A stretch of 7,068 nucleotides of DNA from NCBI GenBank assembly GCA_030596265.1, contig JAUVKM010000105.1, positions 1 to 7,068 on the forward strand, written 5' to 3'. A program made the translations under genes and the position numbers. Numbering within the stretch: the first letter of the stretch is position 1; each line of letters begins with the position of its first letter. The notes under the pieces are model-generated. The model was given only the letters and a program-made list of their open reading frames with translations. It did no database searches and was not told where the DNA came from. The DNA is from Candidatus Cloacimonadota bacterium (GTDB lineage: Bacteria; Cloacimonadota; Cloacimonadia; Cloacimonadales; TCS61). Shown here one piece after another: positions 1 through 6,801 of this stretch.

Positions 1-3000
1 AGGACATAATCTCCGGCTGAATTAAAATCTGTGGTGAAAAGATATGTATTTGTTGTAGAGACTAAAGTGCCGTCTAATTGCCAGCTATAAGTTAGATCAT
101 CACCATTAAAGGCATAAGCCTCTATAATGAAATTGATCTCATCGTTTTCAAATAGTTCAACACCACCCGGTGCAGGATCAACATTAGTTACAATTATGTT
201 TGAACCGGCATCCAGAACCGTAATGTTCCAATCAAATTGGATAGAACTGTCTGAGTAGTTATCAGTAATAAATAGTTCCATATAATAAGTTCCTGCAGAA
301 CTCATATTGGTTATGAATTCAAAGAATTCGGTTGTGGATACAGTTGTTCCATCCAATACCCAATTGTATTCAAGTGTGTTTCCATCCGGGTCATATGCAT
401 CTATACTAAAATCAATTGTTTCACCTTCCTGAATAAAAATGTTACCAGGTTCAGGTAATATCTCATTTACAATGATTTCCTGGTCAATATCTATTACATC
501 AATATCCCAGATAAAGTTAAGTAAATTATCTGAAACGAAATTATCAGTAACATTAAGAGTTAAAATATACGAGCCGGCAGAATTGTAATCTGTGGTAAAC
601 GCATAATCGGCATTTGAGGAAACTATTGTCCCATCCAATTGCCAACTGTATTCTAGATCGTTTCCATCCGGATCATATGCATCTATATTAAAATCAGTTG
701 TTTCACCTTCATTCATTATTATCAATCCCGGTTCGGGAGTAAGTTCAACAACAATTATAGGTCTATCAACATCGATAACTGTGACATCCCAATTAAAATT
801 AAGTGTATTGTCGCTTCCAAAATTATCAGTTACTTCTAACATGATTGTACGTAAACCAGCTGAATTATAATTAGAAACGTATTGATAATATTCCTGGTTA
901 GAAACAATTTCATCATCGAGATACCAAGTGTAGGAAAGCGGATCTCCATCAGGATCGTAAGCATCGATTGAGAATGCAATAGACTCTAATTCATATATTG
1001 TGATAGGTCCTGGTGCCGGGATCAGATCGATAACAACAATATATTGATCAACATCGGTAACTGTTACATCCCATGTAAAGTTTATGGAATTATCAGAATA
1101 ATTATCAGTAATATCCAGGATTACAGTATAAGATCCAGCAGATGTATAATTTGTTGTAAAATTGTAAGAATCAGTTGTGGAAACTTCTGTCCCATCTAAT
1201 TTCCAGCTATATTCCAGTGGATTACCATCCGGGTCGTAAGCATCAATTGAGAATGCAATAGATTCTAATTCATCTATTGTGATGTCTCCTCCAGCTGATG
1301 GTAGGATCTCATTCACAACAATAGATTGATCAACATCATTAACTGTAACATTCCAAGTATAACTTATGGAATTATCAGAGTAGTTATCTGTAACATCCAG
1401 GGTTACTATGTAAGTTCCGGCTGAATTATAATCAGTAATAAAATCATAGGAATCAGTAATAGATACTTCTATACCATCTAATTCCCAGCTATATTCCAGT
1501 GGATTACCGTCCGGGTCATATGCATCAATGAAGAAATTTACAGTTTCTGCTTCGTTGATAGTTACATTCCCAGGAAAGGGTTGAATATCATTTACAACTA
1601 TCGGCTGATCCACATCAATAACCGTTACGTTCCAAAGATAGGAAAGTGTATTATCAGATTGGAAGTTATCAGTTACATCAAGAGTTATTATGTGCTCACC
1701 TGCAGAGTTATAATCGCTTATATAATTGTAAGTATTAATTGTTGAAACTTCTGTTCCATCCAATTTCCAACTGTATTCCAGCGGATTTCCATCAGGGTCG
1801 TAAGCGTCGATAGAGAAGTTTATACTTTCCGTTTCGTTAATTGTGTAACTGCCGGGTGCTGGAAGCAATTCATCTACCACGATCGGCTGATCAATATCAA
1901 TAACCGTAACATTCCACAAATATATAAGTGTATTATCTGCTCCAAAGTTATCAGTTACATCAAGGGTTATTATGTGCTCACCTGCAGAGTTATAATCGCT
2001 TATATAATTGTAAGTATTAATTGTTGAAACTTCTGTTCCGTCCAATTTCCAACTGTATTCCAGCGGATTCCCATCAGGGTCGTAAGCATCGATAGAGAAG
2101 TTGATACTTTCGGTTTCGTTAATCGTGTAACTGCCAGGTGCCGGAAGCAATTCATTTACCACGATTGGTCTGTCTACATCGTTTACTGTTACATCCCAGG
2201 TGTAATTAATTGTATTATCGGAAACGTAATTATCGGTAACTACCAAATCAACCACATAAGTTCCTGCTGAGTTATAGTTTGTAGTGAAATCATAGGAATC
2301 TGTTATTGAAACTTCAACACCATCCAATTTCCAACTGTACTCCAGAGGGTTCCCATCTGGATCATAAGCGTCAATTAAGAAGTTGATAGTTTCCAATTCA
2401 TTTATAGTTATGTTTCCCGGGGGAGGTTGGATATCAGTAACAACTATGGCTTGATCTACATCTAGAACTGTTATGTCCCACAAATATGCAAGTGAATTAT
2501 CAGCTTGGAAGTTATCTGTTACATCCAATCTTATCACATAAGTTCCGGCTGATGTATAATCCGTAATAAAATCATAAGAATTAATGGTAGAAACTTCTGT
2601 TCCATCTAATTTCCAACTGTATTCCAGCGGATTCCCATCCGGGTCGTATGCATCGATAGAGAAGTTTATACTTTCCGTTTCGTTAATTGTGTAACTGCCG
2701 GGTGCTGGGAGGATATCATTTACTACGATATATTGATCAATATCAATAACCGTTATATCCCACAGATATACAAGTGTATTATCTGACCCAAAGTTATCAG
2801 TTACATCTAGAGTTATAACGTGAACACCTGCAGAATTGTAATCTGTTATGTAATCATATGTGTTTACAGTTGAAACTTCTGTTCCATCCAATTTCCAGCT
2901 ATATTCAAGTGGATTCCCATCAGGGTCGTAAGCATCGATAGAGAAGTTTATACTTTCGGTTTCATTAATTGTGTAACTGCCGGGCGATGGAAGCAATTCA

Positions 3001-5162
3001 TTTACCACGATCGGCTGATCAATATCAATAACCGTAACATTCCACAAATATACAAGTGTATTATCTGCTCCAAAGTTATCAGTTACATCCAATGTTACAA
3101 TATAAATTCCTGATGATGTATAATTTGTAGTGAAATCATAAGTATCTGTAATGGAAATTTCAGTTCCATCAAGTTTCCAACTGTACTCCAATGGATTTCC
3201 ATCCGGATCATAGGCATCAATTAAGAAGTTAATAGTTTCCAATTCATTTATAGTAATATTTCCCGGGGGAGGTTGAATATCAGTAACTATGATTGGTCGA
3301 TCAACGTCGTTCACTGTAATGTTCCATATGTAATTAATTGTACTATCCGCGCCGTAATTATCAGTAACATCCAGGATCATCACATAAGTTCCTGCTGAGT
3401 TATAATCTGTAATGAAATCATAGGAATCTGTTATTGAAACTTCAACACCATCAAGTTTCCAACTGTATTCTAGTGGGTTTCCATCGGGGTCATAAGCATC
3501 TATTAAGAAGTTAATAATTTCCAATTCATTTATAGTAATATTTCCCGGAGGAGGTTGAATATCATTTACTACAATTGGTTGATCTACATCTAAAACTGTT
3601 ACGTTCCACAAATATGCAAGTGAATTGTCTGATCCAAAATTATCCGTAACGTCCAGGGTCATTACATAGGTTCCTTCTGATGTATAGTCTGTTATGAAAT
3701 CATAGGAACTAACGATTGAAACTTCTGTTCCATCTAATTTCCAGCTATATTCCAACGGATTACCATCCGGGTCGTATGCATCAATGAAGAAATTTATCGT
3801 TTCTGCCTCATTGATGGTTACATCCCCAGGAGCGGGTTGAATATCATTAACTATTATATTTACATCGACATCTAAAACTGTTACGTTCCATATATAATTT
3901 AATTGGCTAACTGTTCCATCTGAAACATGCAGAGTTATATCATATAAACCGGCAGAAGTATAATCTGTAGTAAAAACATAAGAATCGGTTGTAGATACTT
4001 CTACACTATCTACTTGCCAACTGTAGGTAAGTGGGTTTCCACCGGGATCATAAGCATCAATAGAGAAGTTGATACTTTCAGTTTCATTAATGGTAATATC
4101 ACCTCCGGGAGAGGGAAGGATCTCCGTGACATGCAAATCTGTAACTGTAACCTGAACTGTTCCGTAAAGGTTCAGCTCCGGATCTCCGGGCATACCTCCA
4201 TATTCAACTACATAACCATGCGGAGTAAAATTACCTGTTGAACCAGCATCAGGAAGGTCATTCCAACTACCTACAGGTCCAACGGAGGGATTAAAGATCA
4301 TATGAAGGTAATCTTCCCACATATCCGGATCATCATCTCCATAAAACTGATTAGGTTCCTGGTAATTCCAATTGGTATATAAGTTATTTACAGCGTAGCC
4401 GGGATTAGTTGGGTGTCCTGTATATAGTCCTTCCCAGAATTCGGTTCCTTCTTCAGGACCGCATACCCATTTCCAATGATCATGTTCTTCGGCATCACTT
4501 CCACCGATCCACCCTACGCCTCCCAATTCTGTTGTTATAAAAAAGTTTTCTTCAGGAGATAAAATGGTGGCAAGATAGCCTTGCAGACCAAAATAGATAG
4601 ATGAATCAGCAATTGCTCTTGAATCTGACCAGGAGATACCATAATCTGTAACAAATTCATAATAATGCCCTGTAGAGGGGATAAAAATAGCTGAAATAAT
4701 AGTGAATGTTACATCCCGTACTTCCTCAGTTGGAGTGGAACTGCTATTTCTATATTGTACATGTCTGCAAACTTCCTGCCAGTAAGAAGCCGGCCTCGAA
4801 CCTTCGAGTATAAGTATACCAGTAGATTGATTGTAGTTTTCGCTTACTCCAGGAAAACTAGTAGAGAGCTCCAATACATCCTGATTAATTATAAAATTAT
4901 TTGTGAAGTAAATCTTCATTCCCTCAATATTTTCTGTGAAATTTGATAGAGTAATATTGGGCGCCACAATTACGGGTGGTTCCCCTATAATATAGTTCAC
5001 TCTTCCTGATGCAATTATTTCCGGTGCATCTTCTCTAAATGTTCTACTAGGTTCTGTTAATTCTTTAAGATAACTTTTTCTAGGATAGGCATATTCAATT
5101 TGTTGTGAAAAAAGGGTACTTGAAAGAATTACTAATATTACGATCCAATAAAGTTTTTTCAT
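1..5162 (-). CDS. Giant secreted C-type lectin / PKD-like repeat protein (putative adhesin), C-terminus outside window
   Basis: The frame stays open from an ATG at 5162-5160 to the left edge, giving 1,720 whole codons with no stop. It begins MKKLYWIVILVILSSTLFSQ, a typical signal peptide with likely cleavage at LFS|Q, so the protein is exported. Domains in order: residues about 60-160, a cadherin-like beta domain; about 165-322, a C-type lectin-like domain with WIGG (218-221), EPN (269-271) and WND (300-302); from about 343 onward, at least 15 tandem PKD/Ig-like units of about 94 residues. No transmembrane segment is seen after the signal peptide. The likely role is carbohydrate or surface binding, with the lectin held out on a long repeat stalk; the ligand is unknown. 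The start is supported by a GGAGG ribosome site and by the signal peptide. A sigma-54 promoter precedes the gene and an NtrC-type regulator lies directly upstream on the same strand. The anchor or secretion signal at the C-terminus cannot be seen. Adhesin function is inferred; the domain calls are from visible motifs. Confidence 0.93.
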   Translation of the reverse strand, partial: MKKLYWIVILVILSSTLFSQQIEYAYPRKSYLKELTEPSRTFREDAPEIIASGRVNYIIGEPPVIVAPNITLSNFTENIEGMKIYFTNNFIINQDVLELSTSFPGVSENYNQSTGILILEGSRPASYWQEVCRHVQYRNSSSTPTEEVRDVTFTIISAIFIPSTGHYYEFVTDYGISWSDSRAIADSSIYFGLQGYLATILSPEENFFITTELGGVGWIGGSDAEEHDHWKWVCGPEEGTEFWEGLYTGHPTNPGYAVNNLYTNWNYQEPNQFYGDDDPDMWEDYLHMIFNPSVGPVGSWNDLPDAGSTGNFTPHGYVVEYGGMPGDPELNLYGTVQVTVTDLHVTEILPSPGGDITINETESINFSIDAYDPGGNPLTYSWQVDSVEVSTTDSYVFTTDYTSAGLYDITLHVSDGTVSQLNYIWNVTVLDVDVNIIVNDIQPAPGDVTINEAETINFFIDAYDPDGNPLEYSWKLDGTEVSIVSSYDFITDYTSEGTYVMTLDVTDNFGSDNSLAYLWNVTVLDVDQPIVVNDIQPPPGNITINELEIINFLIDAYDPDGNPLEYSWKLDGVEVSITDSYDFITDYNSAGTYVMILDVTDNYGADSTINYIWNITVNDVDRPIIVTDIQPPPGNITINELETINFLIDAYDPDGNPLEYSWKLDGTEISITDTYDFTTNYTSSGIYIVTLDVTDNFGADNTLVYLWNVTVIDIDQPIVVNELLPSPGSYTINETESINFSIDAYDPDGNPLEYSWKLDGTEVSTVNTYDYITDYNSAGVHVITLDVTDNFGSDNTLVYLWDITVIDIDQYIVVNDILPAPGSYTINETESINFSIDAYDPDGNPLEYSWKLDGTEVSTINSYDFITDYTSAGTYVIRLDVTDNFQADNSLAYLWDITVLDVDQAIVVTDIQPPPGNITINELETINFLIDAYDPDGNPLEYSWKLDGVEVSITDSYDFTTNYNSAGTYVVDLVVTDNYVSDNTINYTWDVTVNDVDRPIVVNELLPAPGSYTINETESINFSIDAYDPDGNPLEYSWKLDGTEVSTINTYNYISDYNSAGEHIITLDVTDNFGADNTLIYLWNVTVIDIDQPIVVDELLPAPGSYTINETESINFSIDAYDPDGNPLEYSWKLDGTEVSTINTYNYISDYNSAGEHIITLDVTDNFQSDNTLSYLWNVTVIDVDQPIVVNDIQPFPGNVTINEAETVNFFIDAYDPDGNPLEYSWELDGIEVSITDSYDFITDYNSAGTYIVTLDVTDNYSDNSISYTWNVTVNDVDQSIVVNEILPSAGGDITIDELESIAFSIDAYDPDGNPLEYSWKLDGTEVSTTDSYNFTTNYTSAGSYTVILDITDNYSDNSINFTWDVTVTDVDQYIVVIDLIPAPGPITIYELESIAFSIDAYDPDGDPLSYTWYLDDEIVSNQEYYQYVSNYNSAGLRTIMLEVTDNFGSDNTLNFNWDVTVIDVDRPIIVVELTPEPGLIIMNEGETTDFNIDAYDPDGNDLEYSWQLDGTIVSSNADYAFTTDYNSAGSYILTLNVTDNFVSDNLLNFIWDIDVIDIDQEIIVNEILPEPGNIFIQEGETIDFSIDAYDPDGNTLEYNWVLDGTTVSTTEFFEFITNMSSAGTYYMELFITDNYSDSSIQFDWNITVLDAGSNIIVTNVDPAPGGVELFENDEINFIIEAYAFNGDDLTYSWQLDGTLVSTTNTYLFTTDFNSAGDYV
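3..4136 (-). repeat. Tandem array of about 15 PKD/Ig-like units, 282-bp period, inside the giant gene
   Basis: Each unit carries the core I-D-A-Y-D-P-D-G-N-P-L-E-Y-S-W-K-L-D-G, then a Y-x-F-x-T-D-Y-x-S-A-G turn, T-L-x-V-T-D-N, and a closing W-N-V-T-V. The start of the conserved gcatc/gcgtc-like block on the plus strand falls at 4054, 3778, 3496, 3214, 2932, 2650, 2368, 2086, 1804, 1522, 1240, 961, 679, 397 and 118. Spacings are 282 bp except 276 once and 279 twice, so all stay in frame. Fourteen units are complete and the last is cut by the window edge. The fold is probably a PKD-like beta sandwich, although the classical WDFGDG motif is replaced by YSWKLDG. Such arrays usually act as stalks or spacers. 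The first unit (DPGGN) and the last (AFNGD) are more diverged than the middle ones. Confidence 0.95.
4197..4670 (-). other. C-type lectin-like domain with EPN and WND motifs
   Basis: Residues about 165-322 start with G-H-Y-Y-E-F and the helix region W-S-D-S-R-A-I-A, followed by G-Y-L-A-T-I-L-S-P-E-E-N, the hallmark WIGG (218-221), W-K-W-V, EPN (269-271), WND (300-302) and the closing strand G-Y-V-V-E-Y. In animal C-type lectins, EPN with WND forms the calcium site that binds mannose-type sugars; both are intact here, so calcium-dependent sugar binding is plausible. Only one cysteine (C234) lies in the domain, so the usual disulfides are absent, which is common in bacterial members. A second acidic stretch (GDDDPD, 275-280) sits between the two motifs. 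Confidence 0.85.
4683..4985 (-). other. Cadherin-like beta domain between signal peptide and lectin domain
   Basis: Residues about 60-160 carry the sequence of features seen in bacterial cadherin-like adhesin modules: a strand with NQDVLELS, then a STGILILEG turn, then Y-W-x8-V-x-Y-x-N-S-S-S-x-P, ending in a charged R-D-V-T-F-T-I strand. These modules are normally found in large surface proteins and are thought to be structural. Only one copy is present, directly before the lectin domain. The family call is from memory of this pattern and not from a profile search. Confidence 0.55.
5100..5162 (-). other. Signal peptide of the giant repeat protein
   Basis: Residues 1-21 show two lysines, a hydrophobic core (LYWIVILVIL) and a small-residue cleavage region. 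Cleavage after S19 (L-F-S|Q) would leave a glutamine at the mature N-terminus, a pattern common in exported proteins of Bacteroidota and relatives. There is no lipobox cysteine, so this is a type I signal and not a lipoprotein signal. Confidence 0.85.
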
Positions 5163-5199
5163 CTTATCCTCCATATTTTTTATTCGATCGGATAAGATG
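5160..5199 (-). repeat. Perfect 10-bp inverted repeat over start codon and ribosome site
   Basis: CATCTTATCC and its exact complement GGATAAGATG occupy 5190-5199 and 5160-5169 and are separated by 20 bases. In minus-strand RNA the downstream arm contains the last two bases of the Shine-Dalgarno sequence and the ATG start, so a folded hairpin would hide both. The upstream arm begins within the -12 element of the sigma-54 promoter and ends before its predicted transcription start, so transcripts from that promoter would lack it. The repeat could instead act as DNA, as a protein binding site. Confidence 0.7.
5168..5172 (-). promoter_or_regulatory. Ribosome binding site GGAGG of the giant repeat protein
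   Basis: GGAGG on the minus strand lies five bases before the ATG at 5162-5160, a strong match with good spacing. It fixes the start of the large gene. Two of its bases and the ATG itself fall inside an inverted repeat. Confidence 0.85.
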
Positions 5200-5213
5200 C
5201 AACAATCATGCCA
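5198..5213 (-). promoter_or_regulatory. Sigma-54 (-24/-12) promoter of the giant repeat protein
   Basis: The minus strand reads TGGCATG-ATTG-TTGCA, matching the RpoN consensus TGGCACG-N4-TTGCW at every base except one weakly conserved position. The invariant GG (5212-5211) and GC (5200-5199) are exactly 10 bases apart. Transcription should start near 5187-5189, giving a leader of about 25 bases before the ATG. The upstream neighbour encodes a sigma-54 activator, which makes the match much less likely to be chance. Confidence 0.85.
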
Positions 5214-5215
5214 TT

Positions 5216-5240
5216 AAAAAAAATTGCTATAAATATCAAT
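5216..5240 (-). terminator. Weak AU-rich hairpin with T tract, possible regulator terminator
   Basis: On the minus strand ATTGATAT and ATAGCAAT can pair with one mismatch around a tiny loop (5223-5240) and are followed by a run of eight T. This is the only terminator-like structure between the regulator stop and the sigma-54 promoter. The stem is short and AT-rich, so it may be leaky or accidental. It overlaps the IHF-like site. Confidence 0.25.
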
Positions 5241-5246
5241 AAATTA
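5234..5246 (+). promoter_or_regulatory. IHF-like binding site between enhancer dyad and sigma-54 promoter
   Basis: TATCAA-TAAA-TTA fits the IHF consensus WATCAANNNNTTR exactly. It sits about 47-59 bases upstream of the predicted transcription start, where IHF bends DNA at many sigma-54 promoters so that a distant activator can reach polymerase. The region is AT-rich, so a chance match is quite possible, and whether this organism has IHF is not known from the window. Confidence 0.35.
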
Positions 5247-5347
5247 ATGGTATAACATGTAGATATACAAGGTGTTAAGTAGATAGGAAGTGTTTAATAC
5301 AGAGTGAACAATACTATTTATAAAAAGGGGCATAAACGACACATAGA

Positions 5348-5359
5348 GACAAATATGTC
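5348..5359. promoter_or_regulatory. Candidate upstream activator site, dyad GACA-N4-TGTC
   Basis: GACAAATATGTC is a near-palindrome with four-base arms, centred about 166 bases upstream of the predicted sigma-54 start, within the usual range for NtrC-type enhancers. A closely similar dyad (arms GACA and TGTC, four AT bases between) lies upstream of the regulator gene at 6789-6800. That both genes expected to be controlled carry the same arms supports a shared binding site, most simply for the regulator encoded between them. Confidence 0.45.
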
Positions 5360-5388
5360 CGCCTTAAATATACCATGCGGATTTTTTA

Positions 5389-6732
5389 TTAATTCATTTT
5401 TCTATGTAAAGTCCGGATATTAACATCAAGTAATTTTGCGGCTTTAGTTTTATTCCCATTTGTCATATTAATGGCACTTTGAATTATGTTTGATTCATAT
5501 TCTTGCAACATTGTTTTTAAAGAATTAAAATTATTAATTTGTGGTTGTATCAAATTATTGGGAATATCATTTTGTAACTGAATTGATAATTGTTCAGGTT
5601 GGATCACGTTACTGTCTGTTGTGATAACAGCTCGATTAATGACATTTTTTAATTCACGAACATTTCCTGACCAATGATAATCCAACAAGAGTTGCATCGC
5701 TTCAGAACTAAATCCCGAGATATTTTTATTATATTTTGAATTAGCGTTAAGTAAGAATTCTTGTGCGAAAAGAGGAATGTCATCTTTTCTTTCGGAAAGA
5801 GAAGGAAGAAATATCTGAAATTCATTTAGACGATGATACAAATCTTCTCTGAAATTTCCCTGCTTGATCTCCAACAAAAAATCTTTATTGGAAGTTGCTA
5901 TAACTCTGATGTCAATATCACGTGGTTTAATACCACCGATTCTTGTTGTTTGCTTTTCTTCTAAAACGCGCAATAGCTTTGCTTGACCTTGGATGGGCAT
6001 ATTAGTGATCTCATCTAAAAGTAATGTCCCTCCGTTGGCTTCTTCAAATTTTCCTGCTTTTGAAGATAACGCACCCGTAAATGCTCCTTTTTCGTATCCA
6101 AATAATTCACTTTCTACAAGTGTGTCAGGAATTGCACCGCAATCTAAGGCAACAAATGGTCTCTTTCCCTGCATGCTCTTTTTATGTATTAGATGCGCAA
6201 AGACCTCTTTTCCAGTTCCACTTTTCCCTTGAATTATTACACTCATATTTGTAGGAGCAATTAAATCAATTTGATTCAATATTCTTTTTATTTGAGGGCT
6301 ATTTCCAATTACTATTTTATTCTTTTTAAAGTATAATTTTTTCTTTAGATCAGTGATCTGCTGATTTAGCTCCCTCGTTTTCAAGGCTCTTTTAATGGAT
6401 ATTAGAAGCTCATCTTGATCAAATGGTTTTCTTACATAATCGTATGCCCCTAATTTAATAGTCTCTACAATATTTTTTATTCCTCTTGTCCCGGATATCA
6501 TTATAACAAGTGTGTTTTGATCAATTTCCTTTATCTTTTTTAATATTGAGATGCCATCTTTACCTGGAAGTTGAATATCTAATAGTACAATGTCGGGCTT
6601 ATATGATATGAATCTACTTATTACTTCCTTGCCATCTGAAACTAGAAATGTTTGATAACCATTTTCTCTTAATATGCTGGAAATAAGTAATTGAGTATCA
6701 TAATTGTCTTCAACGATTAAAATAGAATGCAT
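5389..6732 (-). CDS. NtrC-family sigma-54-dependent response regulator
   Basis: A 447-residue cytoplasmic transcription activator of normal length for its family, with all three expected domains. Receiver, about 3-118: acidic pair E8-D9, phosphate acceptor D52 (LLDIQLPGKDG), S80 and K102. AAA+ sigma-54 activation domain, about 140-370: Walker A GKSGTGKE (169-176), the sigma-54 contact loop GAFTGA (216-221), Walker B GGTLLLDE (234-241), arginine-finger region FREDLYHRL (294-302) and sensor II WSGNVREL (354-361). C-terminal Fis-type helix-turn-helix, about 427-446, where the protein stops abruptly. Walker A has K where most relatives have E; the key lysine K175 is intact, so it should be active. 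The start is the ATG at 6732-6730, which has AAGAGGGG ten bases upstream; an in-frame TTG at 6753 has no ribosome site and lies upstream of that sequence. No histidine kinase is in the window. The next gene downstream has a sigma-54 promoter and is the likely target. Confidence 0.95.
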   Translation of the reverse strand: MHSILIVEDNYDTQLLISSILRENGYQTFLVSDGKEVISRFISYKPDIVLLDIQLPGKDGISILKKIKEIDQNTLVIMISGTRGIKNIVETIKLGAYDYVRKPFDQDELLISIKRALKTRELNQQITDLKKKLYFKKNKIVIGNSPQIKRILNQIDLIAPTNMSVIIQGKSGTGKEVFAHLIHKKSMQGKRPFVALDCGAIPDTLVESELFGYEKGAFTGALSSKAGKFEEANGGTLLLDEITNMPIQGQAKLLRVLEEKQTTRIGGIKPRDIDIRVIATSNKDFLLEIKQGNFREDLYHRLNEFQIFLPSLSERKDDIPLFAQEFLLNANSKYNKNISGFSSEAMQLLLDYHWSGNVRELKNVINRAVITTDSNVIQPEQLSIQLQNDIPNNLIQPQINNFNSLKTMLQEYESNIIQSAINMTNGNKTKAAKLLDVNIRTLHRKMN

Positions 6733-6742
6733 ATATTTTGTA

Positions 6743-6750
6743 CCCCTCTT
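6743..6750 (-). promoter_or_regulatory. Ribosome binding site deciding the regulator start
   Basis: AAGAGGGG on the minus strand lies ten bases before the ATG at 6732. It immediately follows the possible TTG start at 6753-6751 and so cannot serve it. This favours a protein beginning MHSILIVEDN, the usual very short lead-in to a receiver domain. Confidence 0.65.
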
Positions 6751-6787
6751 CAAAATAAATTATCATCTAATTTTAAAAATTAAATAG

Positions 6788-6801
6788 TGACATAAATGTC
6801 A
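6788..6801. promoter_or_regulatory. Palindrome TGACAT-AA-ATGTCA before the regulator gene
   Basis: A perfect dyad with six-base arms and a two-base centre lies 56 bases upstream of the regulator ATG. Its inner GACA-N4-TGTC core resembles the dyad at 5348-5359. It also contains most of a TTGACA sequence (6802 to 6797) that could be a -35 element, but only weak -10 candidates follow at the right distance. A plausible role is autoregulation by the adjacent regulator; the binding protein is not proven. Confidence 0.45.

Noticed and set aside
1..4136. CRISPR array or non-coding satellite
   Set aside because: The 282-bp period is far too long, the repeats are degenerate, and they translate in one frame into a conserved beta-domain.
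4014..4241. Plus-strand open frame of 75 codons opposite the first repeat unit
   Set aside because: It lies antisense to the well-supported repeat protein, has no recognisable motif and follows from the codon pattern of the opposite strand.
4197..4670. Variable region of a diversity-generating retroelement, since C-type lectin folds are common targets
   Set aside because: The domain lies near the N-terminus and not at the C-terminal end, and no reverse transcriptase or template repeat is visible in the window.
4755..4946. Plus-strand open frame of 63 codons
   Set aside because: It is antisense to the N-terminal domain of the giant protein, with no family signature and no ribosome site.
5358..5381. 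Plus-strand terminator-like hairpin TCCGC...GCGGA followed by T's
   Set aside because: The stem has only 5 bp with a 14-base loop, and no plus-strand gene exists for it to terminate.
5993..6232. Plus-strand open frame of 79 codons
   Set aside because: It is the complement of the conserved AAA+ core (Walker B to Walker A) of the regulator, a common source of false frames.
6733..6753. TTG start at 6753 for the regulator, adding seven residues
   Set aside because: The best ribosome site lies downstream of this TTG and at good distance from the ATG at 6732, and receiver domains usually begin within a few residues of the start.
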